A stretch of DNA of 64,000 nucleotides from Sneathiella chinensis (GTDB lineage: Bacteria; Pseudomonadota; Alphaproteobacteria; Sneathiellales; Sneathiellaceae), in assembly GCF_012720115.1 (NCBI RefSeq), contig NZ_VNWN01000006.1:1-64000 (forward strand). The letters run 5' to 3'. The notes below the pieces were generated by a model. The model made no database searches. It saw only the letters and a program-made list of their open reading frames with translations, and had not been told where the DNA came from. This document shows positions 34,174 through 42,973 of this stretch, one piece after another; the stretch's first letter is position 1; each line of letters starts with the position of its first letter. The position numbers and the translations under genes were made by a program.

Positions 34174-34995
34174 ATGAAGAATAATAACTATCCCAGATTG
34201 TTTGTCCTGTTCTTCCCCATGGCGCTTGTCTTTACGGTGTTTTTCATCGTGCCCATGGTGAAGCTGGCCATTGTCGGTGCATCGGGGGAAGATGGCATTC
34301 AGGCATATCTCTCCTTGTTGACCACGCCGCGACATTTCGAAAGTATGGTCTCCACCATTCTGTTGTCCCTTGCGGCAACCCTTGCGGCCCTTGTCCTGTC
34401 CACGGTTTCCGGCCTGTTCCTTGTGCGCAACCGTTTTCCGGGCCGCGAGGCGCTGATCTCCATCCTGACATTTCCGTTGGCCTTTCCGGGCGTTGTGGTC
34501 GGGTTCATGGTGATCATGCTGGCCGGGCGGCAAGGACTGGTTGGTGATATCACATCCTCGCTTGGTATGGATAAGGTGGTGTTCGCCTATTCCTCTTTCG
34601 GGCTGTTCATCGGATATCTGTATTTCTCCATTCCCCGTGTGATCCTGACGATCATGGCGGCGGCGGAAAAGCTGGACCTGTCTTTGGAGGAGGCGGCCCG
34701 CTGTCTTGGGGCGTCCAACTGGCGCGTGGTCCGGGATGTGATCCTGCCCGCCCTGAAGCCGGGCTTGATTTCATCCGGGGCCATCTGTTTCGCCACGTCC
34801 ATGGGCGCCTTCGGGACGGCCTTCACGCTGGCCACCAATATCGATGTGCTGCCAATGACGATCTATACGGAATTTACACTGAATGCGAACATCGCCGGGG
34901 CGGCAAGCCTGTCCATCGTTCTGGGGGTAATCACCTGGATTGCCCTGTTCATCGCACGCAGCCTGTCCGGCAACACAACGGCAGCGGCGGGATAA
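34174..34995 (+). CDS. ABC transporter permease, first subunit
   Basis: A 273-residue inner-membrane permease with six predicted helices. The cytoplasmic EAA loop appears as LSLEEAARCLGASNWRVV about 90 residues from the C-terminus, the usual coupling site for the ATPase. It is of the Fe3+/spermidine-type permease family (binding-protein-dependent transport system inner membrane component). It is encoded 8 bases before the second permease. Confidence 0.88.
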   Translation: MKNNNYPRLFVLFFPMALVFTVFFIVPMVKLAIVGASGEDGIQAYLSLLTTPRHFESMVSTILLSLAATLAALVLSTVSGLFLVRNRFPGREALISILTFPLAFPGVVVGFMVIMLAGRQGLVGDITSSLGMDKVVFAYSSFGLFIGYLYFSIPRVILTIMAAAEKLDLSLEEAARCLGASNWRVVRDVILPALKPGLISSGAICFATSMGAFGTAFTLATNIDVLPMTIYTEFTLNANIAGAASLSIVLGVITWIALFIARSLSGNTTAAAG

Positions 34996-35002
34996 GGGGA
35001 AC

Positions 35003-35821
35003 ATGATGACGAAAAACTGGATTTATCGCTTTCAACTGGCGTTGACCCTGCTGGTCTGCGCTTTTCTTATTGTTCCGGTCATCCTGTCGGTCAGTGCCGG
35101 TGTCACGGAAAACTTTTTCAAGGGGCTTTCCAGCGGACTGACCCTGCGCTGGGTGCAGGAGGTTCTGAACCTTTATCTTGAGACAATTTACCTGTCCATG
35201 ATGATTGCCGTTGCCTGTCTGGCCATTACCCTGATCATCGGGGTTCCCGCCGCCTATGTGCTTGCCCGTCAGGGGGGCTGGTTCGCCCGTCTGGTGGAGG
35301 AGGCCATTGTCCTGCCTGTGGCTATTCCGGGGCTGGCCATCGCACTGGCCCTGATCCTGCTTTATGGGGGATATCGGGATTTCCGGGCAAGCTGGCTGTT
35401 CATTCTGGTCGGGCATGTCCTCTATACGCTGCCCTTTATGGTGCGGTCGGTTCTGGCCGTGTTGTCCTCCACCAATTTTCAGGAACTGGAAGAAGGGGCC
35501 GCCAGCCTTGGGGCGTCGTTCTGGACGCGCTTTCGGACGGTGGTTCTGCCCAATGCCCGTTCGGGGATTGTGGCCGGGTCGCTGATGGTGGTGACGCTGT
35601 CTGTCGGGGAATTCAACCTGACCTGGATGCTGCATACACCGATGACGAAAACCCTGCCGGTGGGGCTGGCGGACAGTTACGCGTCCATGCGGCTGGAAGT
35701 GGCCAGTGCCTACACCCTTGTCTTCTTTGTAATGATTATTCCGCTTCTGCTGGCCATGCAGTGGGTCTCGCGAGAGCGCAAGAAAACGCGCGCCCCGGCC
35801 CCTGAAACCAGCTCTCAATAA
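35003..35821 (+). CDS. ABC transporter permease, second subunit
   Basis: A 272-residue six-helix permease with the EAA loop LEEGAASLGASFWTRF. I chose the ATG at 35003, with AAGGGGAAC directly upstream; the frame is open further up, over the end of the first permease gene, but lacks signals. It pairs with the first permease to form the heterodimeric channel. Confidence 0.88.
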   Translation: MMTKNWIYRFQLALTLLVCAFLIVPVILSVSAGVTENFFKGLSSGLTLRWVQEVLNLYLETIYLSMMIAVACLAITLIIGVPAAYVLARQGGWFARLVEEAIVLPVAIPGLAIALALILLYGGYRDFRASWLFILVGHVLYTLPFMVRSVLAVLSSTNFQELEEGAASLGASFWTRFRTVVLPNARSGIVAGSLMVVTLSVGEFNLTWMLHTPMTKTLPVGLADSYASMRLEVASAYTLVFFVMIIPLLLAMQWVSRERKKTRAPAPETSSQ

Positions 35822-35834
35822 AGGTATTCCTGTC

Positions 35835-36863
35835 ATGAGTGTATCGAAAACCGCTGTTTCCCTACAGCAATGCGCCAAAACCTTTGGCGACGACTCAACC
35901 GCTCTCTATCCCCTTAATCTTGAAATTTCCGGCGGCGAGACGGTTGTCCTTCTCGGGCCATCCGGCTGCGGGAAAACCACGCTGCTGCGGATCATTGCGG
36001 GCTTGGAAAGCCCCGATCAGGGCGGGCGGGTTCTGTTTAACGGGGACGACGTGACCCGCATTCCCATTGAAAAACGAAATGTGGGAATGATTTTCCAGTC
36101 CTACGCCCTGTTTCCCAATATGGATGTGTTCGACAACATCGCCTATGGCCTGCGGGTGCGCCGGGAGGATCGCTCCGTGATCAACGACCGGGTCGGCGAG
36201 ATGCTGGAAATGATGCAGATCAGCGACCTGTCGCACCGCAAGATCGACCAGTTGTCGGGCGGACAGCGGCAGCGTGTCGCCATCGCCCGGGCCATCGCCA
36301 CACGGCCCCGTGTCCTGCTGCTGGACGAACCGCTGGCAGCGCTGGATGCGTTGCTGCGGGACCGGCTTCGGGTTGAAATCGACAGCCTGCTGCGGACCTT
36401 GGGCATTACGGCCGTGTATGTGACCCATGATCAGGCGGAGGCAATGGCCCTTGGCGACCGGATCGTGGTCATGAGCAAGGGACGGATCGCCCAGTCGGGC
36501 ACCCCGCGGGAAATCTACTATAATCCGACGGACCCGTTCGTTGCAGACTTTATCGGGACGTTGAACCGGGTGTCTGCGGCCTCGGTCAAGGGGTATCAGG
36601 GATCGACGCCGGAGCTGTTCTTCCGTCCCGAGGATGCCGAGATTGTCAGCGCCGATAGCGGAAACTATTCCGGGCATGTGAAATCAGCCTTCTTCCTTGG
36701 GGATCGGACCCGGCTTGTGATCGCCGGGCATGATCAGGCCGAGGTGGTCGTGGACAGCAAGCACCGGGCCGAGTTTGCTATTGGCACGGAAGTACATCTG
36801 CAAATGAATCTGGACCGGCTGATCGACATGTCCGGCTGTGAGGGAGGGCAATCGGCATGCTGA
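35835..36863 (+). CDS. ABC transporter ATP-binding protein
   Basis: A 342-residue import ATPase of the PotA/FbpC/UgpC type. Walker A GPSGCGKTT is at residues 41-49; the Q-loop is in MIFQSYALFPNMDVF, signature LSGGQRQRVAIARA near 140, Walker B LLLDEPLAALDA, and the H-loop in YVTHDQAEAM. A C-terminal TOBE-like domain (LFFRPEDAEIV) is present. Its end overlaps the phosphodiesterase gene by 7 nt. Confidence 0.92.
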   Translation: MSVSKTAVSLQQCAKTFGDDSTALYPLNLEISGGETVVLLGPSGCGKTTLLRIIAGLESPDQGGRVLFNGDDVTRIPIEKRNVGMIFQSYALFPNMDVFDNIAYGLRVRREDRSVINDRVGEMLEMMQISDLSHRKIDQLSGGQRQRVAIARAIATRPRVLLLDEPLAALDALLRDRLRVEIDSLLRTLGITAVYVTHDQAEAMALGDRIVVMSKGRIAQSGTPREIYYNPTDPFVADFIGTLNRVSAASVKGYQGSTPELFFRPEDAEIVSADSGNYSGHVKSAFFLGDRTRLVIAGHDQAEVVVDSKHRAEFAIGTEVHLQMNLDRLIDMSGCEGGQSAC

Positions 36864-37678
36864 TTGCGCAAATCACGGATACCCATATCAAGGCCGCCGG
36901 GAAACTTGCCTATCGGCGGGTGGATACAGCCGCCAGCCTTGCGCGGGTGATTGACCATGTGAACGGGTTCACGCCCGCCGTGGATGCGGTGATCCTGTCC
37001 GGGGACCTGACCGATGCGGGCCGGCCCGAGGAGTTCGAGCTGCTTCTGCATCATCTGGGGCGGTTGAAAGCTCCGTGGTATGTCATTCCGGGCAACCATG
37101 ACAAGGCGGACACCTTCCGCAAAGCCTTTGCCGGAACCCGTTACCAGCCGGATGATTTACCCTTCTATCAGTATGTGGTGGATGATCATCCCATTCGGCT
37201 GATCGGTCTGGACAGTACGGTGGCGGGGAAACCCCACGGTTTCATGAGCCCGGAAAAGCTGGACTGGCTGGATGCCCGCCTGACAGAGGCCCCGGATCGT
37301 CCGACCCTGCTGTTCGTTCATCATCCGCCTTTCGTGGCCGGTATCCGGCATATGGATGTACAGCGGTTGCTGAACGGGGACGAGTTGATGGCGGTTGCCG
37401 GGCGTCACAAGCAGGTGCGCCATCTGGCCTGCGGGCATTTGCACCGGGCCTGTGAACAGGTGATCAACGGCATTGGGGTCAGTACAGGCCCCTGCGCCGC
37501 CCATGCGGTGACCCTTGATCTTGATCCGGAAGGGGCGCCGGGGTTCAGTCTGGAACCGGCGATGATGCGCCTGTTCTATATTGACGAGGCGGGGCAGGTG
37601 CTGACCCACCTGAGCATGATCGGTGATTTCGAGGGGCCGTACCCGTTCTTTGATGCCGAAGGATGCCTGATCGACTGA
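36857..37678 (+). CDS. GpdQ/CpdA-like class III metallophosphoesterase
   Basis: A 273-residue calcineurin-type phosphodiesterase with a complete two-metal set: D8 and H10 (DTH), D50 (SGDLTD), N80-H81 (PGNHD), H155-H156 (VHHPP) and H194/H196 (CGHLHRA). Length and motifs match the glycerophosphodiesterase GpdQ and cAMP phosphodiesterase CpdA group. It is translationally coupled to an ABC importer, with no signal peptide. The simplest reading is intracellular hydrolysis of an imported phosphodiester, such as a glycerophosphodiester; direct evidence is lacking. Confidence 0.87.
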   Translation: MLIAQITDTHIKAAGKLAYRRVDTAASLARVIDHVNGFTPAVDAVILSGDLTDAGRPEEFELLLHHLGRLKAPWYVIPGNHDKADTFRKAFAGTRYQPDDLPFYQYVVDDHPIRLIGLDSTVAGKPHGFMSPEKLDWLDARLTEAPDRPTLLFVHHPPFVAGIRHMDVQRLLNGDELMAVAGRHKQVRHLACGHLHRACEQVINGIGVSTGPCAAHAVTLDLDPEGAPGFSLEPAMMRLFYIDEAGQVLTHLSMIGDFEGPYPFFDAEGCLID

Positions 37679-37712
37679 TGTCCTGAAACGGGCTTTCGCC
37701 TTTTGAATGAAA

Positions 37713-37745
37713 ACGGAGCGATGCGGATGTGTCGCTCCGTTTTTG
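37713..37745 (+). terminator. Terminator of the ABC-phosphodiesterase operon
   Basis: ACGGAGCGA (37713-37721) and TCGCTCCGT (37732-37740) are perfectly complementary and are followed by TTTTTG, 34 bases after the stop codon. Confidence 0.9.
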
Positions 37746-37841
37746 TTGCAGGTGGTTTTCTTGGGCCTGATGGTCGGGTATGATGCGCGGGCTGGTCCAT
37801 AGGGGCCGCTGATCCGCGTTTCGGTCCATGAAAGCAAGAGC

Positions 37842-38531
37842 ATGTTAGAAGCCATTCAATCCCTGTATGACAAAGGCGGCCCCGTTGTCGCGATCCTGCT
37901 TGTCCTGTCCGTGATCGGGCTGGCGGCCGCCTTGTACAAGGGGTGGGCATTTTACCGGATGGGGCTGGGGCGTCATGGCCCTGCATACCGGGCCTTGAAC
38001 GTGTGGCAGCGGTACCCGTCCGCAGAGGCGCTGGACCTGTTGGAACAGGCCCGTGGCCCGGTTGCGGTTTCCCTGCTTCATGCCATGCGCGGGCAGCTTT
38101 ACAACGCCGATCAGGGCGCCCTTGTCCGGGAGGATATCGACCGGGTGGCCTCAGCCGAGATCGCCGCCGCCCGCCGCGGCATTCGCGTTTTGGAGGTGAT
38201 CGGGCAGGTGGCACCGCTGCTGGGGCTGTTTGGAACGGTCCTTGGCATGATCGATGCCTTTCAGGCCATGGAAGGGGCCGGGGCCAATGTGGATCCGTCG
38301 GTTCTGGCCGCTGGTATCTGGGTCGCCCTGTTGACCACGGCGGTGGGGCTTGCCATTGCCATTCCCGCGTCCATGCTGGCCACGTGGTTCGAGACACTGG
38401 TGGACCGCGAAACTGAAATTCTGGAAGGGATGGTCACCTCGGTCCTGACAGGGGAGCTGACAGCGGCGGGACAGGCTGCCCCCCGGAACGATTTGCCCCG
38501 GGCCGTGGCGGGTACGCATGCGCGTTCGTAA
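37842..38531 (+). CDS. exbB: ExbB-type proton channel of the TonB complex
   Basis: A 229-residue MotA/TolQ/ExbB family protein. Three membrane segments are visible: about residues 15-35, then the pair near 125-150 (LEVIGQVAPLLGLFGTVLGM, cut here at 20) and 160-190 (GIWVALLTTAVGLAIAIPA). The typical loop ASAEIAAARRGIR precedes the second. It begins an operon with two ExbD-like genes and TonB, so it energises outer-membrane import rather than cell division. Confidence 0.9.
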   Translation: MLEAIQSLYDKGGPVVAILLVLSVIGLAAALYKGWAFYRMGLGRHGPAYRALNVWQRYPSAEALDLLEQARGPVAVSLLHAMRGQLYNADQGALVREDIDRVASAEIAAARRGIRVLEVIGQVAPLLGLFGTVLGMIDAFQAMEGAGANVDPSVLAAGIWVALLTTAVGLAIAIPASMLATWFETLVDRETEILEGMVTSVLTGELTAAGQAAPRNDLPRAVAGTHARS

Positions 38532-38940
38532 GCCCGGCAGACGGTACCGGTTTATCGGCCTGACATCGCTGATTGACGTGATCTTTCTGTTGCTGCTGTT
38601 TTTCATGCTGACCTCTACCTTTGTGCGCTATTCCGAATTTGACCTGACCGTTGCCGCCCCGGCCCCGGAAGACGGGGGAAGCGGTATGGGCCGTGCCGTC
38701 CCGACGGAGGCACAGAATGCCCCGGTCCTGTCTGTTCGGGTGCGGGGCGATGGATGGGTTCATGTCAACGGGCGCTGGATGGAGCTTGCCCGGCTGAGCG
38801 GTGTTATTGCCGCCTTTCAGGAGGACGGCGGGGAAGAGGCTGTCCTGATCCCGGAAGGCGCCGTGGCGGTGCAGCAGATGGTAAGCGTTCTTGAGCAGTT
38901 GCGGCAAACGTCTCTCAAGACGGTTTCACTGGGGGAATGA
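38518..38940 (+). CDS. exbD: ExbD/TolR-type protein, first copy
   Basis: A 140-residue biopolymer transport protein with a single N-terminal membrane helix (IDVIFLLLLFFMLTSTF, with the conserved channel aspartate in LIDV) and a periplasmic domain. It overlaps the ExbB gene by 14 nt. Together with ExbB it forms the proton channel that drives TonB. Confidence 0.88.
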   Translation: MRVRKPGRRYRFIGLTSLIDVIFLLLLFFMLTSTFVRYSEFDLTVAAPAPEDGGSGMGRAVPTEAQNAPVLSVRVRGDGWVHVNGRWMELARLSGVIAAFQEDGGEEAVLIPEGAVAVQQMVSVLEQLRQTSLKTVSLGE

Positions 38941-38941
38941 T

Positions 38942-39367
38942 ATGAAGCTGACCCGCGCCCCCCGTCAAAGGCCTGTCATGGAAAATACTGTGCCCCTGAT
39001 CAATGTGGTTTTCCTGATCCTGATTTTCTTTCTGGTTGCCGGTGTGGTGGCCCCGCCAACAGCGCGGGAGTTGATTCCGGCGGAAACGTCCGACCTGCCG
39101 GTCGTGCCGCCGCAATCGGATGTCGTGCAGATCCTGCCGGACGGAACGGTCCTGTTTCGGGGCGTGACCACTGATCTGGACGGCTTGCTGGCCGGTCCCG
39201 GCCCGTGGAACAAGACCGGGGCCGGGGGCACGGCCCTGCAAGGATCGCCGCTTCGGGTTTTGGTGGATCAACGGTTGGAAGCCGCGCGGCTGATTGACAT
39301 TCTGGAGCGGTTTCGTGCGGCGGGAACAGCGGATATCCGCCTGATGACCGTCAAGGGGCAGGGCTGA
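38942..39367 (+). CDS. exbD: ExbD/TolR-type protein, second copy
   Basis: A 141-residue second ExbD-family protein, different in sequence from the first, with the membrane segment PLINVVFLILIFFLVAGVV. The usual membrane aspartate is Asn (LINVVF), whereas the preceding gene product retains Asp (LIDVIF). Start chosen at ATG 38942, one base after the preceding stop. The pair may form a heterodimer in which only one subunit carries the protonatable residue; that is inference. Confidence 0.87.
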   Translation: MKLTRAPRQRPVMENTVPLINVVFLILIFFLVAGVVAPPTARELIPAETSDLPVVPPQSDVVQILPDGTVLFRGVTTDLDGLLAGPGPWNKTGAGGTALQGSPLRVLVDQRLEAARLIDILERFRAAGTADIRLMTVKGQG

Positions 39368-39376
39368 GGACGGGGA

Positions 39377-40273
39377 ATGGGAAAGGCGTTTCTGAAAATA
39401 TCCCTGTTTCTGGTCTTGTCCGTTGCCTTTCACGCGGCTGCGCTGGCCGTCTGGAAAGAGTGGGGCGCCCTGGCCACCGATGGGGGCGCGGGGGCGGCCG
39501 GTGGGCCGGTTCTGCAACTGGGGGGCGGACCGTCCCCAAAGGCGGATGAAGGAGAGGCGCACGCCGATATTCGTGCAGCCGTTCCGCAACCAGCTACGCT
39601 GCCTGCACAGCCACTTCCGGAGAAGGCACCCCCGGTTGCCCCGGTTGACCCCGCGCCTGAAACAGACAGGACAGAATCAGAAAAGACATCGCCAGTCCCC
39701 CTGCCAAAGGCCAGACCTGAAAATAAGCCTGCGGCCATTTCGGCGCAGCCGGTTACCCCGCCCCAGACAGAGCAGAACAATCCTGTCGAGGCAGTAAAAA
39801 CCGAGGTGGATGCGTCCCCCGAAAAGGCGAACTCGAATGAGAACTCGAACGAGAACTCGAATGCAGAGGCGAACGCCGAAGCGAATACGAACGCAGTCGG
39901 AAACGCGCCCAATCCATCCGTTGAGGATACCGCCTCCGCCCTGTCGGGAGCGGGGGGAAGTCAGGTATCATCCGATGGATTGCAGGCCGCGGATCGGTAT
40001 CGGGACAGGGTTCGTGCCCGCCTGATTGCCAATAAATACTATCCCCGTCTGGCGCAGCGCCGCCGGATGGAGGGGGTTGTCCATCTGTCCTTCTCGGTGC
40101 TGCCGGATGGCAGGGTCCGGGATGTGGTGATCGAGCAATCCTCCGGCTATCCGGCGCTGGATCAGGCGGCCCTCAGGATGGTGGAAAAATCCGTACCGTT
40201 TGAGCCTTTTCCGGCCAGCATGTCCGGGGATCAGATGGCCTTCAGGTTTCCCGTGGTGTACGAGATGAACTGA
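39377..40273 (+). CDS. tonB: TonB protein
   Basis: A 298-residue TonB-family protein: an N-terminal membrane anchor (residues about 5-25), a long proline/glutamate-rich periplasmic linker with an N/S/E repeat tract (ANSNENSNENSNAEANAEAN) at about 152-171, and a C-terminal TonB domain (RLIANKYYPRLAQRRRMEG, then SFSVLPDGRVRDVVIEQSSG). It transmits the ExbB-ExbD energy to receptors such as the BtuB-like protein encoded convergently. Its last 32 bases overlap the end of the BtuD-like gene on the other strand. Confidence 0.92.
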   Translation: MGKAFLKISLFLVLSVAFHAAALAVWKEWGALATDGGAGAAGGPVLQLGGGPSPKADEGEAHADIRAAVPQPATLPAQPLPEKAPPVAPVDPAPETDRTESEKTSPVPLPKARPENKPAAISAQPVTPPQTEQNNPVEAVKTEVDASPEKANSNENSNENSNAEANAEANTNAVGNAPNPSVEDTASALSGAGGSQVSSDGLQAADRYRDRVRARLIANKYYPRLAQRRRMEGVVHLSFSVLPDGRVRDVVIEQSSGYPALDQAALRMVEKSVPFEPFPASMSGDQMAFRFPVVYEMN

Positions 40274-41036
40274 TATCCACCGCGATCACCGCCGCCGTGC
40301 GCGAGGTGGTGACCCATTCGGTTTCCACCCCATACACCTGTCGCAGGGTTTCTGCCTGCAGGACGGTTTCGGGGGGTCCGTCTGCGGTCATCCTGCCGTG
40401 ATCCAGCAGCAAAAGGCGATCACACCACGCCGCGGCCAGCGTCAGGTCATGCAGGGACAGGATAACGGTTTTGCCCTCATCCACCAGTGAACGGAAGGTT
40501 TTCATCAGGCCGATCTGGTGCGCCGGGTCCAGCCCGTTGGTGGGCTCGTCAGCCAGAACCAGTGCCGGGGACTGGGCCAGAAGACGGGCCAGCAGGACGC
40601 GGGCCTGTTCCCCGCCGGATAACTGGTTGAACGGCCGATTGGCAAACTCAAGCACATCCATCTTGCCCATGGCATCGTCGGTGGCCTGCCGGTCTTCGGT
40701 GCTGGCCCGTCCGGCCCAACCGCGATAGGGCAGGCGGCCCAGCAGAACAACATCGCGGCAGGCAAGGTCCCAGTGAACAACCCTTTCCTGCGGCATATAG
40801 GCAATGGACCGGGCTTTCTCAGGGGCGGGAATGGCGCGGTGATCCTGCCCGCGGAACTGGACGTCGCCGCCATGATCCAGCACCCCTGCAAGGGTTTTCA
40901 GAAGTGTCGATTTGCCTGCGCCATTGGGGCCAATCAGGCCGATTAGCTGTGGCCGGTCCACGGCAAAGGAAACAGCGTCCAGAACCTGTTTTCGTCCCAG
41001 CGAGGCGGTCAGGGATGTGCAGGAAAGCAAGGTCAT
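40242..41036 (-). CDS. btuD: Cobalamin-type ABC importer ATPase (BtuD-like)
   Basis: A 264-residue ATPase of the siderophore/B12 (FecE/BtuD) family, with Walker A GPNGAGKST near residue 35, signature LSGGEQARVLLARLLAQ, Walker B LVLADEPTNGLD and the LSLHDLTLAAAWC switch. Start ATG at 41036 overlaps the stop of the permease gene. It is the last gene of the riboswitch-controlled operon and its 3' end overlaps that of tonB. Assignment to cobalamin comes from the upstream riboswitch. Confidence 0.87.
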   Translation of the reverse strand: MTLLSCTSLTASLGRKQVLDAVSFAVDRPQLIGLIGPNGAGKSTLLKTLAGVLDHGGDVQFRGQDHRAIPAPEKARSIAYMPQERVVHWDLACRDVVLLGRLPYRGWAGRASTEDRQATDDAMGKMDVLEFANRPFNQLSGGEQARVLLARLLAQSPALVLADEPTNGLDPAHQIGLMKTFRSLVDEGKTVILSLHDLTLAAAWCDRLLLLDHGRMTADGPPETVLQAETLRQVYGVETEWVTTSRTAAVIAVDISSSRTPRET

Positions 41037-42049
41037 ACGGCGCGCCTTTTCAGGGAATAGAGAAGCCACAGGAAGAACGGGGCACCGACCATTGCCGTCA
41101 TGACCCCCAGTTTCAGGTCCTTGCCCGGCAGGATGACCCGGACCAGAATGTCGGTTGTCATCAGGAAGATGGCCCCGCCAAGGGCGCTGGCCGGTAACAG
41201 ATGGCTTGGCCGGTTGCCGACAAGGGGCCGCAGCACATGGGGCACCACCAACCCGACAAAGCCGATGGCGCCGCTGACGGCGGTTGCCGCGCCGACCCCG
41301 ATGGCGGTTCCGAAAATGGCCAGAGTCCGGGTGCGTTTCAGGTTGATCCCGAGGCTGGTCGCAACGTCATGCCCAAGGCTGAGTGCATCCAGTGCCCGCG
41401 CTGTGGCAAAAAGAAGAACACCGCCTGCCATGATAAAGGGCAGGGACAGGAACACATGATCCATGCTGCGATCCGTGAGGGAGCCCATCATCCAGAAAAC
41501 GATTTCAAGGGCGGCAAACGGATCGGACGAGAGGTTCAGCGCAAGCGATGTCAGCGCCCCGGCAAGCGAGGTCAGCGCCACCCCGGCCAGAATGATGGTC
41601 AGGATGTCAAAGCTGCGCCCGACCAGAAGAATGATCAGCGACACCGCCAGCGTGGCGGTGGTCAGGGCCGCAACCGGCAGGGCAAAGATATGCAGGGCCG
41701 CCAGCCCGGAATAAAGCGCAATCACCGCACCAAGGGAGGCCGACGCACTGATCCCGAGCAGCCCGGGGTCCGCCAGCGGGTTCCGCAGCAGGCCTTGCAG
41801 TACCGCCCCGGACAGGCCCAGAATGGCCCCTACGGCAGCCCCCAATATGGCCCGCGGAAAGCGGATTTCCTGCAGCACAAGGGTTAGAAGGTTGGTGTCG
41901 TCCCCGCCAAGGGCCTGCCACCCTTCAAGGGGCGAGATGGATACAGGCCCGATCAGCAGGGAGGCTCCGAAAACCAGAACCGCAAGAACGCCAAGGCCGC
42001 CGAGAAACGGGCCATAGGGTAGGGCGGAAGGGGACGTGTCGTGTTTCAT
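41033..42049 (-). CDS. btuC: Cobalamin-type ABC importer permease (BtuC/FecCD)
   Basis: A 338-residue, about ten-helix permease of the FecCD family. Landmarks are FPRAILGAAVGAILGLSGAV, RNPLADPGLLGISASASLGA, and the C-terminal GFVGLVVPHVLRPLVG. I chose the ATG at 42049, which overlaps the end of the binding-protein gene by four bases; the frame is open upstream within that gene. Confidence 0.9.
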   Translation of the reverse strand: MKHDTSPSALPYGPFLGGLGVLAVLVFGASLLIGPVSISPLEGWQALGGDDTNLLTLVLQEIRFPRAILGAAVGAILGLSGAVLQGLLRNPLADPGLLGISASASLGAVIALYSGLAALHIFALPVAALTTATLAVSLIILLVGRSFDILTIILAGVALTSLAGALTSLALNLSSDPFAALEIVFWMMGSLTDRSMDHVFLSLPFIMAGGVLLFATARALDALSLGHDVATSLGINLKRTRTLAIFGTAIGVGAATAVSGAIGFVGLVVPHVLRPLVGNRPSHLLPASALGGAIFLMTTDILVRVILPGKDLKLGVMTAMVGAPFFLWLLYSLKRRAV

Positions 42050-42903
42050 GAAGAAGGCTTGCCCGTTGCGTCGATCAGGTGGTGGATGGCAGTGGCGGTG
42101 AAGGGGGCACCGCAGACCCAGTAACGACTGGGAACGTTCAGGTGCCGGTCTTCCGTAAACCATTTTTGCAAGGCCGGGTGACGGATGACGGCGGTGGCAC
42201 GGGAGACGTCATTGGCATAATGATCCCATGTCAGCAGGTAATCGGGGTTTTGGGCCAGCAGGCTTTCCAGCGGTATTTTGATGGAACCGGTCCGGCCCTG
42301 TTCGGTGCCAAGATGCCGAAAGCCGGCGGCCTCGACAAGGGCGCTTTCCAGACTGTCGCCGCCCGTCGAATACCCGTTGGCGGCATAGGAGCCAATGACT
42401 GCGCCGGAACGGTTGGCGTTATCCCGGGCAGACCGGACAGAGGCATCAAAGGCCGCAACCACTTTTTCGGCCTGTTCCTGCCGATGCAGGATGGTTCCCA
42501 TTTTGCGGATATTCTCGCGGATGGAGGGGAAATCCCGGGCCGGTTCAAACGTCACCACATTCATCCCCAGTCGTTTCAGAAGATGCACGGTGGATGGCGC
42601 GGAATAGCGGCCAACGGTCACCAGATCGGGTTGCAGACGGAAGATTTCCTCTGCGGTGCCGCGATTGGCGGGAAACCGCCGGGCCTCGCGGACCAGAACC
42701 GAGGATATTTTCTGGTGGGACAGGAAGGATACCGAAGCGATTTGCTCTGGCCGGGCAATCAGAACGGCAAGCTGATCTGTACACAGGTTCATGGACACCA
42801 CCCGCTTGGGGGCGTTTGTCCTGTCATGATCCTGCGCCTGTCCCGGTCCGGCGGACAGAAGGGCGGCCGCTGCGGCCAGTCCCAAGATCAGTGTGCGTTT
42901 CAC
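42046..42903 (-). CDS. btuF: Cobalamin-type periplasmic binding protein (BtuF-like)
   Basis: A 285-residue class III binding protein with a signal peptide (about 23 residues ending GQAQ) and the family blocks KRVVSMNLCTDQLAVLI and GTAEEIFRLQPDLVTVGRYS. I chose a GTG start at 42903 because GGAGG lies 10 bases upstream and this gives a clean signal peptide. It would deliver cobalamin from the outer-membrane receptor to the BtuCD-like transporter. Confidence 0.85.
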   Translation of the reverse strand: MKRTLILGLAAAAALLSAGPGQAQDHDRTNAPKRVVSMNLCTDQLAVLIARPEQIASVSFLSHQKISSVLVREARRFPANRGTAEEIFRLQPDLVTVGRYSAPSTVHLLKRLGMNVVTFEPARDFPSIRENIRKMGTILHRQEQAEKVVAAFDASVRSARDNANRSGAVIGSYAANGYSTGGDSLESALVEAAGFRHLGTEQGRTGSIKIPLESLLAQNPDYLLTWDHYANDVSRATAVIRHPALQKWFTEDRHLNVPSRYWVCGAPFTATAIHHLIDATGKPSS

Positions 42904-42973
42904 TCGGATGTATCCTCCGCGCTGGTGTGTGTGCCGGGCGCCGCATCGCAGCGCCCGGACGGGTATCGGTCTA

